A DNA stretch of 64,000 nt from an uncultured Erysipelotrichaceae bacterium (GCA_947569705.1 CANOSP010000003.1:62001-126000); one strand, 5' to 3'; numbered from the stretch's first letter, positions 34,776 through 44,731 are shown. The notes: a model not told the origin generated them from the letters alone. Translations and numbers: made by a program.

Positions 34776-34822
34776 ACTCATATCCAAAATAAAGATGGAA
34801 ATACAGAAAGGCAGTGATAGTA

Positions 34823-35773
34823 ATGTGGGGTATGATCGCAACATGGAGAATGGCATTAGAAGGTGTGGAAAAAGCATCATCCTTATTAAAGGAAAACGGT
34901 TCTTGTTTTGATGCGCTGGAAACAGCGGTGAAAGAGGTAGAGGACTTTCCGTTTTATAAATCAGTCGGTTACGGCGGTTTACCGAACGAGGAAATGGAAG
35001 TTGAATTGGATGCGGCTTTTATGAACGGTACGACCATGGATTTCGGCGCAGTGGCTGCGCTCCGTGACTTTGCGAATCCGATCAGTATAGCCAGAGCGTT
35101 AAGCAAAGAGCCGGTGAATAATATGTTAGTAGGTGACGGAGCGGCGAAGTATGCGGCGCTCAACGGCTTTGAGCGGAAAAATATGTTGACTGAGCGTGCT
35201 AAGCATTACTATGAGAAACGGCGCAAAGAATTGTCACAGGCTGATCGTCCTTATGACGGACATGATACTGTCGGTGTTGTCAGCTTAGATCAAAATAGGC
35301 AAATGTGTGCAGGTACCAGTACATCAGGATTATTCATGAAACGCCGAGGCAGAGTCGGAGATTCCCCGATTTGCGGTTCAGGCTGTTATGTAGACAGTGA
35401 GGTCGGCGGTGCTTCGGCAACCGGATTAGGTGAGGACTTAATGAAAGGATGTATTTCCTATGAAATCGTTCGCCGCATGAAAGAAGGCATGACACCGCAA
35501 GAAGCTTGTGAGACAGCTGTCAATGAACTTGATGAACGACTTCGTAAACAGCGCGGAAGTGCCGGAGACTTATCTGTGGTTGCGATGAATGCCAAAGGGG
35601 AATGGGGTTGTGCGACGAATATCGAAACCTTTTCCGTAGTGGTTTGCAGCGAAGTACAGCCGTTAAGCGTCTATCGTGTATCAAGAGATCAGGAAGGCAA
35701 TATGAAGCGTGAATTGGCTGATCAGGAATGGATCGATGACTATGTGACACAGCGATCTAAGCCGTTGGAGTAA
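34823..35773 (+). CDS. Ntn-hydrolase: N4-(beta-N-acetylglucosaminyl)-L-asparaginase / isoaspartyl peptidase-like
   Basis: 316 residues from ATG 34823. The precursor would self-cleave before the Thr of HDTVGVVSLD, making alpha and beta chains; GTSTSGLFMKRRGRVGDSPI and GSGCYVDSEVGGASATGLGEDLM supply the substrate-binding Arg/Asp and oxyanion residues. The TSGLxxKxxGRVGDSPIxGxG pattern is that of glycosylasparaginases. It releases aspartate from N-glycan asparagine or isoaspartyl dipeptides. A signal peptide is not seen, so it is cytoplasmic. cutC follows 4 bases later. Confidence 0.87.
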   Translation: MWGMIATWRMALEGVEKASSLLKENGSCFDALETAVKEVEDFPFYKSVGYGGLPNEEMEVELDAAFMNGTTMDFGAVAALRDFANPISIARALSKEPVNNMLVGDGAAKYAALNGFERKNMLTERAKHYYEKRRKELSQADRPYDGHDTVGVVSLDQNRQMCAGTSTSGLFMKRRGRVGDSPICGSGCYVDSEVGGASATGLGEDLMKGCISYEIVRRMKEGMTPQEACETAVNELDERLRKQRGSAGDLSVVAMNAKGEWGCATNIETFSVVVCSEVQPLSVYRVSRDQEGNMKRELADQEWIDDYVTQRSKPLE

Positions 35774-35777
35774 TAAA

Positions 35778-36521
35778 ATGAAGTATACGGCAGAGATCTG
35801 TTGCGGCAGCTATTATGACGGTGTACAGGCAATACTCGGCGGTGCGAAGCGCATTGAATTAAATTCGGCGCTGCATATGGGCGGGTTAACTCCGAGCATT
35901 GCGCACTTGCGCATGTTAAAACAAAATTTTGATTGTATGATTATTGCGATGGCAAGAGTGCGAGGCGGCGGCTTTTGTTATAATCAATTAGATAAAGAGG
36001 CTATGTTTGCCGATGCGGCATTATTACTGGAAAACGACGCAGACGGCATTGCATTTGGTTTTTTAGATGAACAAGGCAATATCGATACAGAAAGCAGTCG
36101 AAAAATGATCGATCTAATTCATTCTGCGGGAAAACAAGCTGTCTTTCATCGGGCGTTTGACTGTTGCAGCGATCCGTATCGAGCGATTGAACAGTTGGTG
36201 GAATTACAGGCAGATCGAATTTTAACGAGCGGCGGTAAGCCCACGGCTTTGCAGGGAAAGCAGTTGATCAAAGAACTGCAAATGCGCTATGGCAAGCGGA
36301 TTGAACTGTTGGCAGGCAGCGGTATCAATGAAACCAATGCGAAAGAAATACTCACAGACTGTGGCATTACGCAAATTCATTCTTCCTGTAAATGCTGGAT
36401 CAGTGATCCGACAACAATTTCCGCAAATGTCAGCTATGCCTATGCATCTGCGAAATACAGTGACTGTTATGATGCCGTTGATCAAGCTAAGGTTAAGGCA
36501 TTAATTAACAGTATTCAATGA
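35778..36521 (+). CDS. cutC: CutC family protein
   Basis: 247 residues, full-length TIM barrel. Typical segments: EICCGSYYDGVQAILGGAKRIELNS, GGLTPS, RVRGGGFCY, FHRAFDCCSDP and ILTSGGKPTALQG. Named for copper tolerance in E. coli, though its real activity is uncertain. Four bases after the asparaginase-like gene, so likely one operon. Confidence 0.93.
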   Translation: MKYTAEICCGSYYDGVQAILGGAKRIELNSALHMGGLTPSIAHLRMLKQNFDCMIIAMARVRGGGFCYNQLDKEAMFADAALLLENDADGIAFGFLDEQGNIDTESSRKMIDLIHSAGKQAVFHRAFDCCSDPYRAIEQLVELQADRILTSGGKPTALQGKQLIKELQMRYGKRIELLAGSGINETNAKEILTDCGITQIHSSCKCWISDPTTISANVSYAYASAKYSDCYDAVDQAKVKALINSIQ

Positions 36522-36534
36522 AAAGAGGAACACT

Positions 36535-38307
36535 ATGCTTATCAGTATCGAGTCTTTAAGCAAATATCATAATGAAAAATGTATTTTAGATCATGTTTCT
36601 TTTACGATCGAAGCAAAACAAAAATGGGCGTTTATCGGTATTAACGGTACCGGTAAAAGCACTTTTTTGCGTATTTTGGCAGGATTGGAGCCTTATAAAG
36701 AGGGTACGATTTTAAAGAAAAAGGATCTGCGCATCGCCTATCTTTCGCAAGTCGATCAGTTGAATGAAAATTATACGATATTGGAACAAGTGATTTCTCA
36801 TGCGCAAAATGATCATCAAGCACAAACGAAAGCTTATGAAGCAAAAGCCATATTAGGTAAATTGGGCATTACGCAATATGATCGTAAAATAGCACAGTTA
36901 TCGGGCGGAGAGCGTAAGCGTGTTTCTTTGGCAGAGGTTTTATTAAGAGACTGTGATTTATATTTGCTTGATGAGCCGACCAATCATTTAGATGCAGAAA
37001 TGATTGAATGGTTGGAAAACTTTCTGATTAAGACAACCAAGGCAGTGTTGATGGTTACGCATGATCGATATTTTATGGAGCGCATCACCACGCGTATTCT
37101 TGAACTTGATCAAGGGAAGTTGTACAGCTATGAAGGAAATTATGATACTTATATTCAAACAAAACAGCAGCGTTATGAAAATGCCAAAATCAATGAAGCG
37201 AAGCGTCAAAGCTTTTTAAAGAAAGAATTGGAATGGGTAAGAGCCGGTGTTCAGGCACGCGGCACCAAAAGCAAAGAGCGATTACAGCGGTTTGAGAAGC
37301 TGAATGAGGTTAAGCAGCCGATCGAAACCGGAACATTAAAACTGACTGCTGTCTCATCTCGATTGGGCAAAAAGACACTGTGCATTCATAACATCAGTAA
37401 ACAGTATCACGACAAACAATTATTTTATCCGTTTTCTTATCAAATGAAGCGATATGAGCGAATCGGAATCATCGGCAGAAACGGATGCGGAAAATCTACG
37501 CTGCTAAAAATTTTGGCTAATGAAATAAACAGTGATCAAGGAAATATTGATTACGGTGATACGGTGAAAATCGGATTTTTTAAACAAAGTGCCGATGCGC
37601 TTGATCCGCAAAAACGCATCATTGATGTAATCAGTGAAATCAGTGATGATATTCAAACACAGGAAGGAAGCTGCAGTGCCGCACAGATGCTGGAACAGTT
37701 TCTGTTTCCGCGAGCGACCCATTATCAAAAGGTTTCAGCGTTGTCCGGCGGAGAGCGCAGACGCTTATATTTATTATGTGTACTGATGAGCGCGCCGAAT
37801 GTATTGTTGCTGGATGAACCGACAAATGATTTGGATATCGCTACCTTACAAGTATTGGAAGGCTATTTAGATGATTTCTGCGGGAATGTCATCGTGGTTT
37901 CTCATGATCGTTGGTTTCTTGATCGTATTTGTGATACGATGTTTATCTTTCAGGAGGATGGGTATATCACAACTTCGATCGGCGGTTATTCACAATATAT
38001 GACGCAAAAGAAGCAGTCGCTTTTAAAGAGTGATCAAGCCATTGATAAAAAAGAAAAAGGAAAGCGTTATCGTATGCCTGCTTTAACAAGCAAAGAGAAA
38101 CAAGAACTGCAGGCAATGGAACAAGTGACCTTCGATTTGGAACAGAAAATCGCAGCTGTAGATCAACAGATGGAAAAGGCGGCAGATGATTTTGTGCAAT
38201 TACAGGTTTTAAGTGAAACTAGAGCGAGTATTGAACAGGAATTAGAGCGCACAATGGAGCGTTGGATGGAGTTGGAAGCGAAACAGGCTGCTTTAAATAA
38301 AAGTTAA
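36535..38307 (+). CDS. ABC-F family ATPase, Uup/YfmR-like
   Basis: 590 residues, no membrane segments. Two ATP-binding cassettes: Walker A GINGTGKST and GRNGCGKST, signatures LSGGERKR and LSGGERRR, Walker B LYLLDEPTNHLD and VLLLDEPTNDLD. The interdomain linker (WVRAGVQARGTKSKERLQRF) and the C-terminal coiled coil (from about 520, KEKQELQAMEQVTF onward) match Uup/YfmR, which act on ribosomes stalled at difficult sequences. An antibiotic-resistance ABC-F is a less likely reading. 13 bases after cutC. Confidence 0.9.
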   Translation: MLISIESLSKYHNEKCILDHVSFTIEAKQKWAFIGINGTGKSTFLRILAGLEPYKEGTILKKKDLRIAYLSQVDQLNENYTILEQVISHAQNDHQAQTKAYEAKAILGKLGITQYDRKIAQLSGGERKRVSLAEVLLRDCDLYLLDEPTNHLDAEMIEWLENFLIKTTKAVLMVTHDRYFMERITTRILELDQGKLYSYEGNYDTYIQTKQQRYENAKINEAKRQSFLKKELEWVRAGVQARGTKSKERLQRFEKLNEVKQPIETGTLKLTAVSSRLGKKTLCIHNISKQYHDKQLFYPFSYQMKRYERIGIIGRNGCGKSTLLKILANEINSDQGNIDYGDTVKIGFFKQSADALDPQKRIIDVISEISDDIQTQEGSCSAAQMLEQFLFPRATHYQKVSALSGGERRRLYLLCVLMSAPNVLLLDEPTNDLDIATLQVLEGYLDDFCGNVIVVSHDRWFLDRICDTMFIFQEDGYITTSIGGYSQYMTQKKQSLLKSDQAIDKKEKGKRYRMPALTSKEKQELQAMEQVTFDLEQKIAAVDQQMEKAADDFVQLQVLSETRASIEQELERTMERWMELEAKQAALNKS

Positions 38308-38323
38308 AGAGTATATTATCATA

Positions 38324-38349
38324 CTTGTTCATAACAAAAAATGAACAAG
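38324..38349. repeat. Inverted repeat after ABC-F gene
   Basis: Perfect 9-base arms CTTGTTCAT/ATGAACAAG with an A-rich loop. No T-run follows on the plus strand, so it is either a weak terminator or an operator upstream of the thioredoxin-like gene. Confidence 0.45.
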
Positions 38350-38459
38350 CAATTATGATTTGATTCAGGATAAATTACCGAGAAAAAGAGTGTATCTGTT
38401 CAAAACCACTTTATTTTTATTACAATTTCGTTTATACTATATACATTGAGGTGAAATAC

Positions 38460-38927
38460 ATGAAGATAAGAAGATATTTATGTGTATTTGCGTTTGTGCT
38501 TATATCACTTGTCGGTTGCGGCGGTGAAAAGGATAATGATACAACGAAAGAACCCGGACAGGTTGTTGAAATTAACACCGACGCATTAGTTAAAAAAATG
38601 AATGATAAAGAAGATTTCGCGATTGTCTTTACTCAGACAACCTGCGGACATTGTGAAACTTTTTTAGGCTTAATGGACAATTATATGAAAAATCACAATG
38701 TGACATTGTATAATCTTGTTTTAGATAAAGAGGCGGATGTAGATGAAGCCTTGAAAAAGCTAAAAACAGTTTTCCCTGAATTTACGGCAACTCCTGATAT
38801 CTACTGTGTAGAAAAGGGGGAAATTAAAAGTCGATTCTGGAAAGAGTATCAAGATAAGGGACTGGATAAAGATACATTTCATGAATGGGTCATGAAATAC
38901 GGATTAATGAAGCTTGATCCGCAATAA
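38460..38927 (+). CDS. Thioredoxin-like lipoprotein
   Basis: 155 residues from ATG 38460 (GAGGTG just upstream, which rules out the in-frame GTG at 38451). Signal peptide with lipobox LVGC, Cys20. Thioredoxin fold with active site CGHC (62-65) in FTQTTCGHCETF and the cis-Pro region FTATPDIYCVEKG. Probably a membrane-anchored thiol-disulphide oxidoreductase outside the cell; redox partner unknown. Own terminator. Confidence 0.88.
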   Translation: MKIRRYLCVFAFVLISLVGCGGEKDNDTTKEPGQVVEINTDALVKKMNDKEDFAIVFTQTTCGHCETFLGLMDNYMKNHNVTLYNLVLDKEADVDEALKKLKTVFPEFTATPDIYCVEKGEIKSRFWKEYQDKGLDKDTFHEWVMKYGLMKLDPQ

Positions 38928-38959
38928 TCTTCTTTGAGCAATCAAGGAAGATTTTCTTT
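38926..38959 (+). terminator. Terminator after thioredoxin-like gene
   Basis: Stem AATCTTC/GAAGATT (38926-38953), beginning at the stop codon, followed by a T-rich tract. Confidence 0.75.
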
Positions 38960-39027
38960 TTTATGATCGATGTACAGAATAATAAGCGAGCTGATGATTT
39001 TTTAACAAGCCGCTTGGGAGGCAGAAA

Positions 39028-39693
39028 ATGGTACAAATAGGAAATGATTGGGATGAATTATTAAAGGATGAATTCACAAAGGATTATTATCAACAGCTGC
39101 GGCGTTTTTTAGCGACAGAATACCGGACAAGAAAAATATTTCCCGATATGTATGATATTTTCAATGCATTAAAATATACTGCATATGAGGATGTAAAGGC
39201 AGTGATATTGGGACAGGATCCTTATCACGGTGTCAATCAAGCGCATGGTTTATGTTTTTCGGTTCAAAAGGGAATAACTCCGCCGCCTTCATTAGTGAAC
39301 ATCTTTCAAGAGCTTCATGAAGATTTAGGCTGTACGATACCGAATCACGGTAATTTAACTTCATGGGCAAAACAGGGGGTATTGATGTTAAACACTGTGT
39401 TGACGGTAAGGCAGGGAATGGCGAATTCTCATCAGGGAAAAGGCTGGGAACAGCTGACTGATCGTGTGATTTCGTTGATTGATCAAAAGAATACACCGGT
39501 GGTTTATTTATTATGGGGTAAGAATGCAAAAGCAAAGATGTCACTGCTTCATAATCCCGATCATCTTGTGTTGACAAGCTCTCATCCAAGTCCGTACAGT
39601 GTGGATTACGGCTTTCACGGATGCCGCCATTTTTCTAAAGCCAATGCTTATTTAACTGAGCATGGTTTAGCGGAAATTAACTGGCAGCTGTAA
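39028..39693 (+). CDS. ung: Uracil-DNA glycosylase
   Basis: 221 residues, family 1 UDG. Water-activating motif GQDPYHG near residue 64, FSVQ substrate loop, and the Leu-intercalation motif HPSPYS near residue 190; LLWGKNAK is also typical. Removes uracil from DNA to start base-excision repair. An AGGAG-like GGGAGG site precedes the ATG. Confidence 0.97.
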   Translation: MVQIGNDWDELLKDEFTKDYYQQLRRFLATEYRTRKIFPDMYDIFNALKYTAYEDVKAVILGQDPYHGVNQAHGLCFSVQKGITPPPSLVNIFQELHEDLGCTIPNHGNLTSWAKQGVLMLNTVLTVRQGMANSHQGKGWEQLTDRVISLIDQKNTPVVYLLWGKNAKAKMSLLHNPDHLVLTSSHPSPYSVDYGFHGCRHFSKANAYLTEHGLAEINWQL

Positions 39694-39734
39694 ATAAAAT
39701 TGATTATTGAAGTAGTTTAGAAAGGAGTGATAGG

Positions 39735-41462
39735 ATGCGGTTAATATTATCCTATTTAAAAAGATATAAAGGATTGTTTGTGATCAATGTGATTTCGGTT
39801 TTCGGCTTTGCGCTTGTAGAACTGGGAATACCGACAATCGTTGCACAAATGATCGATGAAGGCGTAGCAAAGCAGGATCAGTTTTATCTTTATCAAATGA
39901 GTGTGGTGATTGCGGTCATTTCTTTATTGGGCGTTGCCGGAACGATTTTATTGGGATATTGTTGTGCAAAAATATCTACCTCGATCACAAGAGATATGCG
40001 CAATGATATTTTTACAAAGGTTCAGACTTTTTCTCATCATGAATTTAATCATTTCGGTGTTTCTTCCTTAATTACAAGAACAAATAATGATGCTTTTCAA
40101 ATTCAAATGTTTGTGAATGTATTGTTAAGAACGGCATTGATGACACCGGTCATGGCGATCTTAAGCATGTTTATGACAATACGGGCATCGCTGCCGCTGT
40201 CTTTGGTCATCGGGGCTACGATTCCGGTTATTATTATCGGTGTTTATGCCGTTGCGAGAAGCTCTAAACCGATCTCCGAGCATCAACAGGAGTCAATAGA
40301 CGCATTAAATCGTATTTCCCGGGAAAATTTGACAGGAATTCGTGTTATTCGCGCTTTTAATAATGACGCATATGAAGCAGAACGCTTTGATGTCAAGAAT
40401 AAAGATTTTATGCGCTATTCCAAGCACCTGTTTAAATTGATGATGATTACTCAACCGATCTTTTTTCTTTTGATGAATTTAGCATCGATGGGAATTTATT
40501 GGATTGCGGCAGGCTTGATTGATGCAGGATCACTTCCGGTCGGACAGCTGATCGCATTTAATGAATATTTATTCCATGCGATGTTTTCCATGATGTTATT
40601 TTGTACCGTATTCATGATGTATCCGCGAGCCGCAGTTTCGGCGCATCGTATTGAGGCAGTGTTAAACAGCACTACAAGTATTGAATCAGATGAAAACGGT
40701 ATACGCTTAGATGATGTTTCATCTATTCGTTTTGAGCATGTGACCTTTGCGTATCCGGATGGTGAAGAGCCGGTGTTAAAGGACATTAGCTTTGAAGTGC
40801 ATAAAGGCGAAAAAATTGCGTTTATCGGCAGTACCGGATCGGGAAAAAGTACATTGATTAATCTGTTGCCGCGGTTTTATGATATTTCACAAGGTCATAT
40901 TTATATTGATGATACGGAGCTGCGCAAATTAGAAGTTTCGTCATGGCGTTCTCTGATCGGTATGATTGCTCAAAAAGCGAATCTATTCACCGGTACGATT
41001 GCGGATAATATTCGTTTCGGAAAAGCCGATGCAAGTGAGGCAGAAATGATTCATGCGGCGAAGATTGCACAGGCATATGATTTTATCACAGAAAAGCCGA
41101 ACGGTTTTGATGAACAAATTGTGGAAGGAGCCACCAATCTGTCCGGCGGGCAGAAACAGCGTCTTTCCATTGCTCGTGCATTAGTCAGAAAACCAAAGGT
41201 TTATGTGTTCGATGATTCTTTTTCAGCCTTGGACTTTAAAACAGATGCGAAGCTGCGCAATGCTTTAAGCAGTGAAACAAAGGATGCGATCACAATGATT
41301 GTAGCGCAGCGTATTGCGACGATTATGGATGCCGATCAAATTCTTGTTCTGCATGAAGGAAAATTGGTTGGTAAGGGAACCCATCAGGAGCTTTTAAAGA
41401 ACTGTGCGATTTATTATGAAATAGCAGCTTCTCAGTTAAGTGAGGAGGAATTACAGCGATGA
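39735..41462 (+). CDS. ABC exporter subunit 1 (degenerate-site half, BmrC/LmrC-like)
   Basis: 575 residues: six membrane helices then an ATPase domain. Walker A GSTGSGKST, signature LSGGQKQR, but Walker B reads YVFDDSFSALD (Asp in place of the catalytic Glu) and the switch histidine is Gln (AQRIATI). This is the hallmark of the subunit that carries the non-hydrolysing site of heterodimeric multidrug exporters. The stop overlaps the next gene by 4 bases (ATGA), fixing the pairing. Substrate unknown. Confidence 0.93.
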   Translation: MRLILSYLKRYKGLFVINVISVFGFALVELGIPTIVAQMIDEGVAKQDQFYLYQMSVVIAVISLLGVAGTILLGYCCAKISTSITRDMRNDIFTKVQTFSHHEFNHFGVSSLITRTNNDAFQIQMFVNVLLRTALMTPVMAILSMFMTIRASLPLSLVIGATIPVIIIGVYAVARSSKPISEHQQESIDALNRISRENLTGIRVIRAFNNDAYEAERFDVKNKDFMRYSKHLFKLMMITQPIFFLLMNLASMGIYWIAAGLIDAGSLPVGQLIAFNEYLFHAMFSMMLFCTVFMMYPRAAVSAHRIEAVLNSTTSIESDENGIRLDDVSSIRFEHVTFAYPDGEEPVLKDISFEVHKGEKIAFIGSTGSGKSTLINLLPRFYDISQGHIYIDDTELRKLEVSSWRSLIGMIAQKANLFTGTIADNIRFGKADASEAEMIHAAKIAQAYDFITEKPNGFDEQIVEGATNLSGGQKQRLSIARALVRKPKVYVFDDSFSALDFKTDAKLRNALSSETKDAITMIVAQRIATIMDADQILVLHEGKLVGKGTHQELLKNCAIYYEIAASQLSEEELQR

Positions 41463-43225
41463 AAACGACAAAAATAAAATGGAATGTGATGTGGAAAACG
41501 CTGTATCCTTATATCGCGCCTTATAAATGGGGTTATATTACAGCGATTCTAATGGTTTTTATTACAACCTTAACACTGGCGATCGCTCCGAGTGTGGAAG
41601 GAAGTATCACATCAGGTTTGATTGAAGATGTGATGCAGCAGCGCAGTGTTCGTTTTGATCTCATCTTTGAAACCTTAGTGGTTCTGTTAGCTTTGTATAT
41701 GATCAAAACAGTCTCACAGATATTAGAAATCTTTTGTTTGACCAATGCGATTCAAAATGCGATGCACGATTTGCGCAATGCACTCCAACAAAAGATTCGC
41801 AGACTTCCCGTTCGATATTTTGATAATCATAAATACGGTGATATTTTAAGCATTATTACCAATGATGTCGATACGATGTCAAATGCGCTTCAACAGAGCT
41901 TTATGAATATTTTGCAGGGAATTTTGACACTTTGTATGGCTATTGTTATGATGTGGCGCATCAATGCACAGATGGCGCTGATTGCGATGATGCTGGTTCC
42001 GTTGGCATTGTTAATTACGCAATGGATTGTGCATCGTTCACAAAAAAAGTTTAATGCCCAACAAGATGCATTAGGTCGCTTGAACGGAACGATTACGGAA
42101 CTGTACGGCGGCTTTCATGAAATCTTATTATATAATCGCCAAAAGCAAGCGATCAGTGATTTTAAAAAGGTCAATTCAGAGCTTCAGAGCAATGCGTTTC
42201 AGGCTCAGTTTATGTCTTCGATGATCTCTCCGCTGATCTCACTTTGTACGTATTTGATTATCGGTACAATAGCTTTAATCGGCAGTATTTATGCAATCAG
42301 TAAAACTATTTTGGTCGGAGAGCTTCAGGCGTTTATTCGCTATATTTGGCAGGTCAATGATCCGCTGTCGCAAGTTTCCAATCTGTCGGCACAGATTCAA
42401 TCAGCATTTGCGGCAATGCGCAGAATTGTGATTTTGTTAGAGGAAGCGGAAGAAGTTGCCGAAGCCAAAGAACCGATCCGCTTACCGCAGGTAAAAGGCA
42501 ATGTCAGCTTTGAACATGTTCGTTTCGGTTACGGAGATGAAGCTGTTATTAAGGATTTCAGTGTTGAGGTAAAGGCAGGTCAAATGATTGCGATTGTCGG
42601 ACCTACCGGTGCCGGCAAAACGACCTTAATCAATTTACTGGAGCGTTTCTATGATGTAAACGGCGGCGCAATTAAAATTGACGGTGTGGATATCAGAGAT
42701 ATGACTCGTCAGGATTTGAGAGATATTTTTGCGATGGTACTTCAGGACACATGGCTGTTCAGCGGTTCAATTTACGATAATATCCGTTACGGCCGCTTAG
42801 ATGCTCGTAAGGATGAGGTCATTCAGGCGGCAAAGGATGCAAATGTTCATCACTTTATCCGCACATTGAGTGATGGTTATGATATGGTGTTGAATGAGGA
42901 AGGCAACAATATTTCTCAAGGCGAAAAACAGCTGTTGACAATTGCACGAGCGTTTTTAAAGGATCCGCAGATTTTGATTTTGGATGAAGCAACCTCATCG
43001 GTTGATACACGCTTAGAAAAAATGTTGCAGGAAGCGATGCACAATGTGATGAAAGGCAGAACCTCTTTTGTGATAGCACATCGTCTGTCTACGATTCGTA
43101 ATGCGGATTTGATTTTAGTACTTCAAAACGGCAATATTGTGGAACAGGGAACTCATGATGAGCTGTTGGCACAAAAAGGTGTATATGAATCCTTATATCA
43201 TTCTCAGTTTGCCCTGAATGATTAA
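41459..43225 (+). CDS. ABC exporter subunit 2 (catalytic half, BmrD/LmrD-like)
   Basis: 588 residues: six membrane helices and ATPase. Walker A GPTGAGKTT, canonical Walker B LILDEATSSVD with the Glu, and His switch AHRLSTI; its signature is altered to ISQGEKQ, which completes the degenerate site with subunit 1, while the LSGGQ of subunit 1 completes the good site. So the pair has one working and one degenerate site. Followed by a terminator. Confidence 0.93.
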   Translation: MKTTKIKWNVMWKTLYPYIAPYKWGYITAILMVFITTLTLAIAPSVEGSITSGLIEDVMQQRSVRFDLIFETLVVLLALYMIKTVSQILEIFCLTNAIQNAMHDLRNALQQKIRRLPVRYFDNHKYGDILSIITNDVDTMSNALQQSFMNILQGILTLCMAIVMMWRINAQMALIAMMLVPLALLITQWIVHRSQKKFNAQQDALGRLNGTITELYGGFHEILLYNRQKQAISDFKKVNSELQSNAFQAQFMSSMISPLISLCTYLIIGTIALIGSIYAISKTILVGELQAFIRYIWQVNDPLSQVSNLSAQIQSAFAAMRRIVILLEEAEEVAEAKEPIRLPQVKGNVSFEHVRFGYGDEAVIKDFSVEVKAGQMIAIVGPTGAGKTTLINLLERFYDVNGGAIKIDGVDIRDMTRQDLRDIFAMVLQDTWLFSGSIYDNIRYGRLDARKDEVIQAAKDANVHHFIRTLSDGYDMVLNEEGNNISQGEKQLLTIARAFLKDPQILILDEATSSVDTRLEKMLQEAMHNVMKGRTSFVIAHRLSTIRNADLILVLQNGNIVEQGTHDELLAQKGVYESLYHSQFALND

Positions 43226-43365
43226 GCTGAGGCAGATAAAGTATTTATCAGGTTTCATTAGAAATATGCCGGCAGTGATTGATCTGCCTGTCAAACAGAT
43301 ATTGGATAGTGCGGAGAGACGACAAACAAATACAAATAAGAAAGGGACTTCCTCAATCCTTTAAA

Positions 43366-43395
43366 GGCTATGACAATCGGTTATAGTCTTTTTTT
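43366..43395 (+). terminator. Terminator after ABC exporter operon
   Basis: Stem GGCTAT/ATAGTC (43366-43388, one G-U pair) followed by T7. An earlier imperfect stem, AGGCAGAT/ATCTGCCT (43230-43289), lies between it and the stop codon. Confidence 0.7.
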
Positions 43396-43454
43396 CATGC
43401 GGTAATTACCCTATAAGATGAACTCCATTCCCACAAGCAGAGAAATACCCAACA

Positions 43455-43700
43455 CCAATATTACGCAATCCAATCTCCAGTCGCCTTTATACAAGGGATC
43501 AGATGGTCATACGGAAACTTGACACACTTATTACCGACTTTCCCTACATCTACAAACTGACAAGGCAGGATGAGGTATCTAAGACCTATTCTTTTCCGAA
43601 GCCATACGTCAGTTACCGAAAGCCGAGAGCGGTTCACACAGAGAAAAGGGAATGGGCAAAGCAGATGATGATTGCAGCAAATAAGGTAAAAGAAGTTTAA
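43455..43700 (+). pseudogene. Fragment resembling a mobile-element small protein
   Basis: Open frame of about 80 codons ending at TAA 43700; an ATG at 43503 would give 65 residues but has no ribosome site. The C-terminal part (ILPD-like 'LITDFPYIYKL', then 'KTYSFPKPYVSYRKPR' and a basic helix) recalls small proteins carried by phages and conjugative elements, whose members are usually longer. It is likely a remnant. Together with the terminator it accounts for the 564-base gap before the CPBP gene; the rest of the gap shows nothing recognisable. Confidence 0.35.
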
Positions 43701-43789
43701 GGGATATTTAATAGAATTAAGTATTTGCTTATGATAAAATAATGTTGCTATACAATTCAACAAAAACAGATTGAAACGAGGAAAATGAA

Positions 43790-44539
43790 ATGAATACAAG
43801 AAAATTGAATAAAGAAGTATTATTGTGGACAGCTTTAACTCTTATACTTTCTTACTTATGTTATCTTCCCATGTTTTTAGAAAAAAAGAGTATTCACATT
43901 TCCCAAGTGTTACTTAATTCAAAATACTTGTTTATTATTGTGCCATTTTTGGTATCAATATTCATTATGCTAAAACATGGATACTTAAAAAAATGGTTTA
44001 AGGCTTTATTTGTGGAAAAGATAAAACTTCAAGCAATATTTAGTTGCATAATATTGGGAAGTATTGGGTTGAGTTTTTCAATAATATACTGTTTGTTTGC
44101 GGGCGAAAAAGATTTGTTCATAAGCAGTTATCCAAGCGTTTTAGCAGTTGTCTTTAATTGTTCTTATTTGTTTGTGACAGCCTTGCTTGAAGAAATGGCA
44201 TGGAGAGGTTTTTTATTGAATAAATTAGCTACTGCAAAAGGAAAAAAATTTGCTTTAGTATATGTTGGAATTATTTGGACAATATGGCATATTCCCATGT
44301 GGGCAGTTAGAAATTCGCTGGAATTTAGCGAGATACTAATGTATGCTATATGGACAATTTTAATTTCGCTAATTTTAGGATTACTTTTTTACAGATATAA
44401 AAATATATTAATAGTTTCATTATCACATATGATATTTAACACTTGTTTTATAGCACCTGTAAAATATAATGTAATTTTATTGATGTGCATAATCAGTTTA
44501 TCATTTGTCATTTTTAATAAAAAGATTAATACAGTTTAA
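43790..44539 (+). CDS. CPBP-family intramembrane metalloprotease
   Basis: 249 residues, about seven or eight membrane helices. CPBP motifs: EEMAWRGFLLNKL (EExxxR), GIIWTIWHIPMW with the His, and a later SLSHMIFNT. Related to but clearly distinct from the truncated protease at the left edge. The gene is noticeably richer in A/T at third codon positions than its neighbours (many TTA, ATA, AAA), suggesting recent transfer. CPBP proteases near mobile remnants often act in bacteriocin immunity; that role is an inference. Confidence 0.9.
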   Translation: MNTRKLNKEVLLWTALTLILSYLCYLPMFLEKKSIHISQVLLNSKYLFIIVPFLVSIFIMLKHGYLKKWFKALFVEKIKLQAIFSCIILGSIGLSFSIIYCLFAGEKDLFISSYPSVLAVVFNCSYLFVTALLEEMAWRGFLLNKLATAKGKKFALVYVGIIWTIWHIPMWAVRNSLEFSEILMYAIWTILISLILGLLFYRYKNILIVSLSHMIFNTCFIAPVKYNVILLMCIISLSFVIFNKKINTV

Positions 44540-44731
44540 CTCAAAAAATGAATATACGTTTACTAAGAACATATATTAAGAACTTAGGAAATTTTAAGTG
44601 AATATTTATGGAATAGTTTTGCAGATAGCGTATATAAACTAAAAGAAAAACAATGAGTTTTTATGTCCGTATTTGTAATATGATTTTGTTTCTTTTTTTA
44701 AGAACAAGTAATTCAGTGATAAACGATACGG

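Noticed and set aside
39233-39589. 118-residue minus-strand frame
   Set aside because: Antisense shadow of ung.
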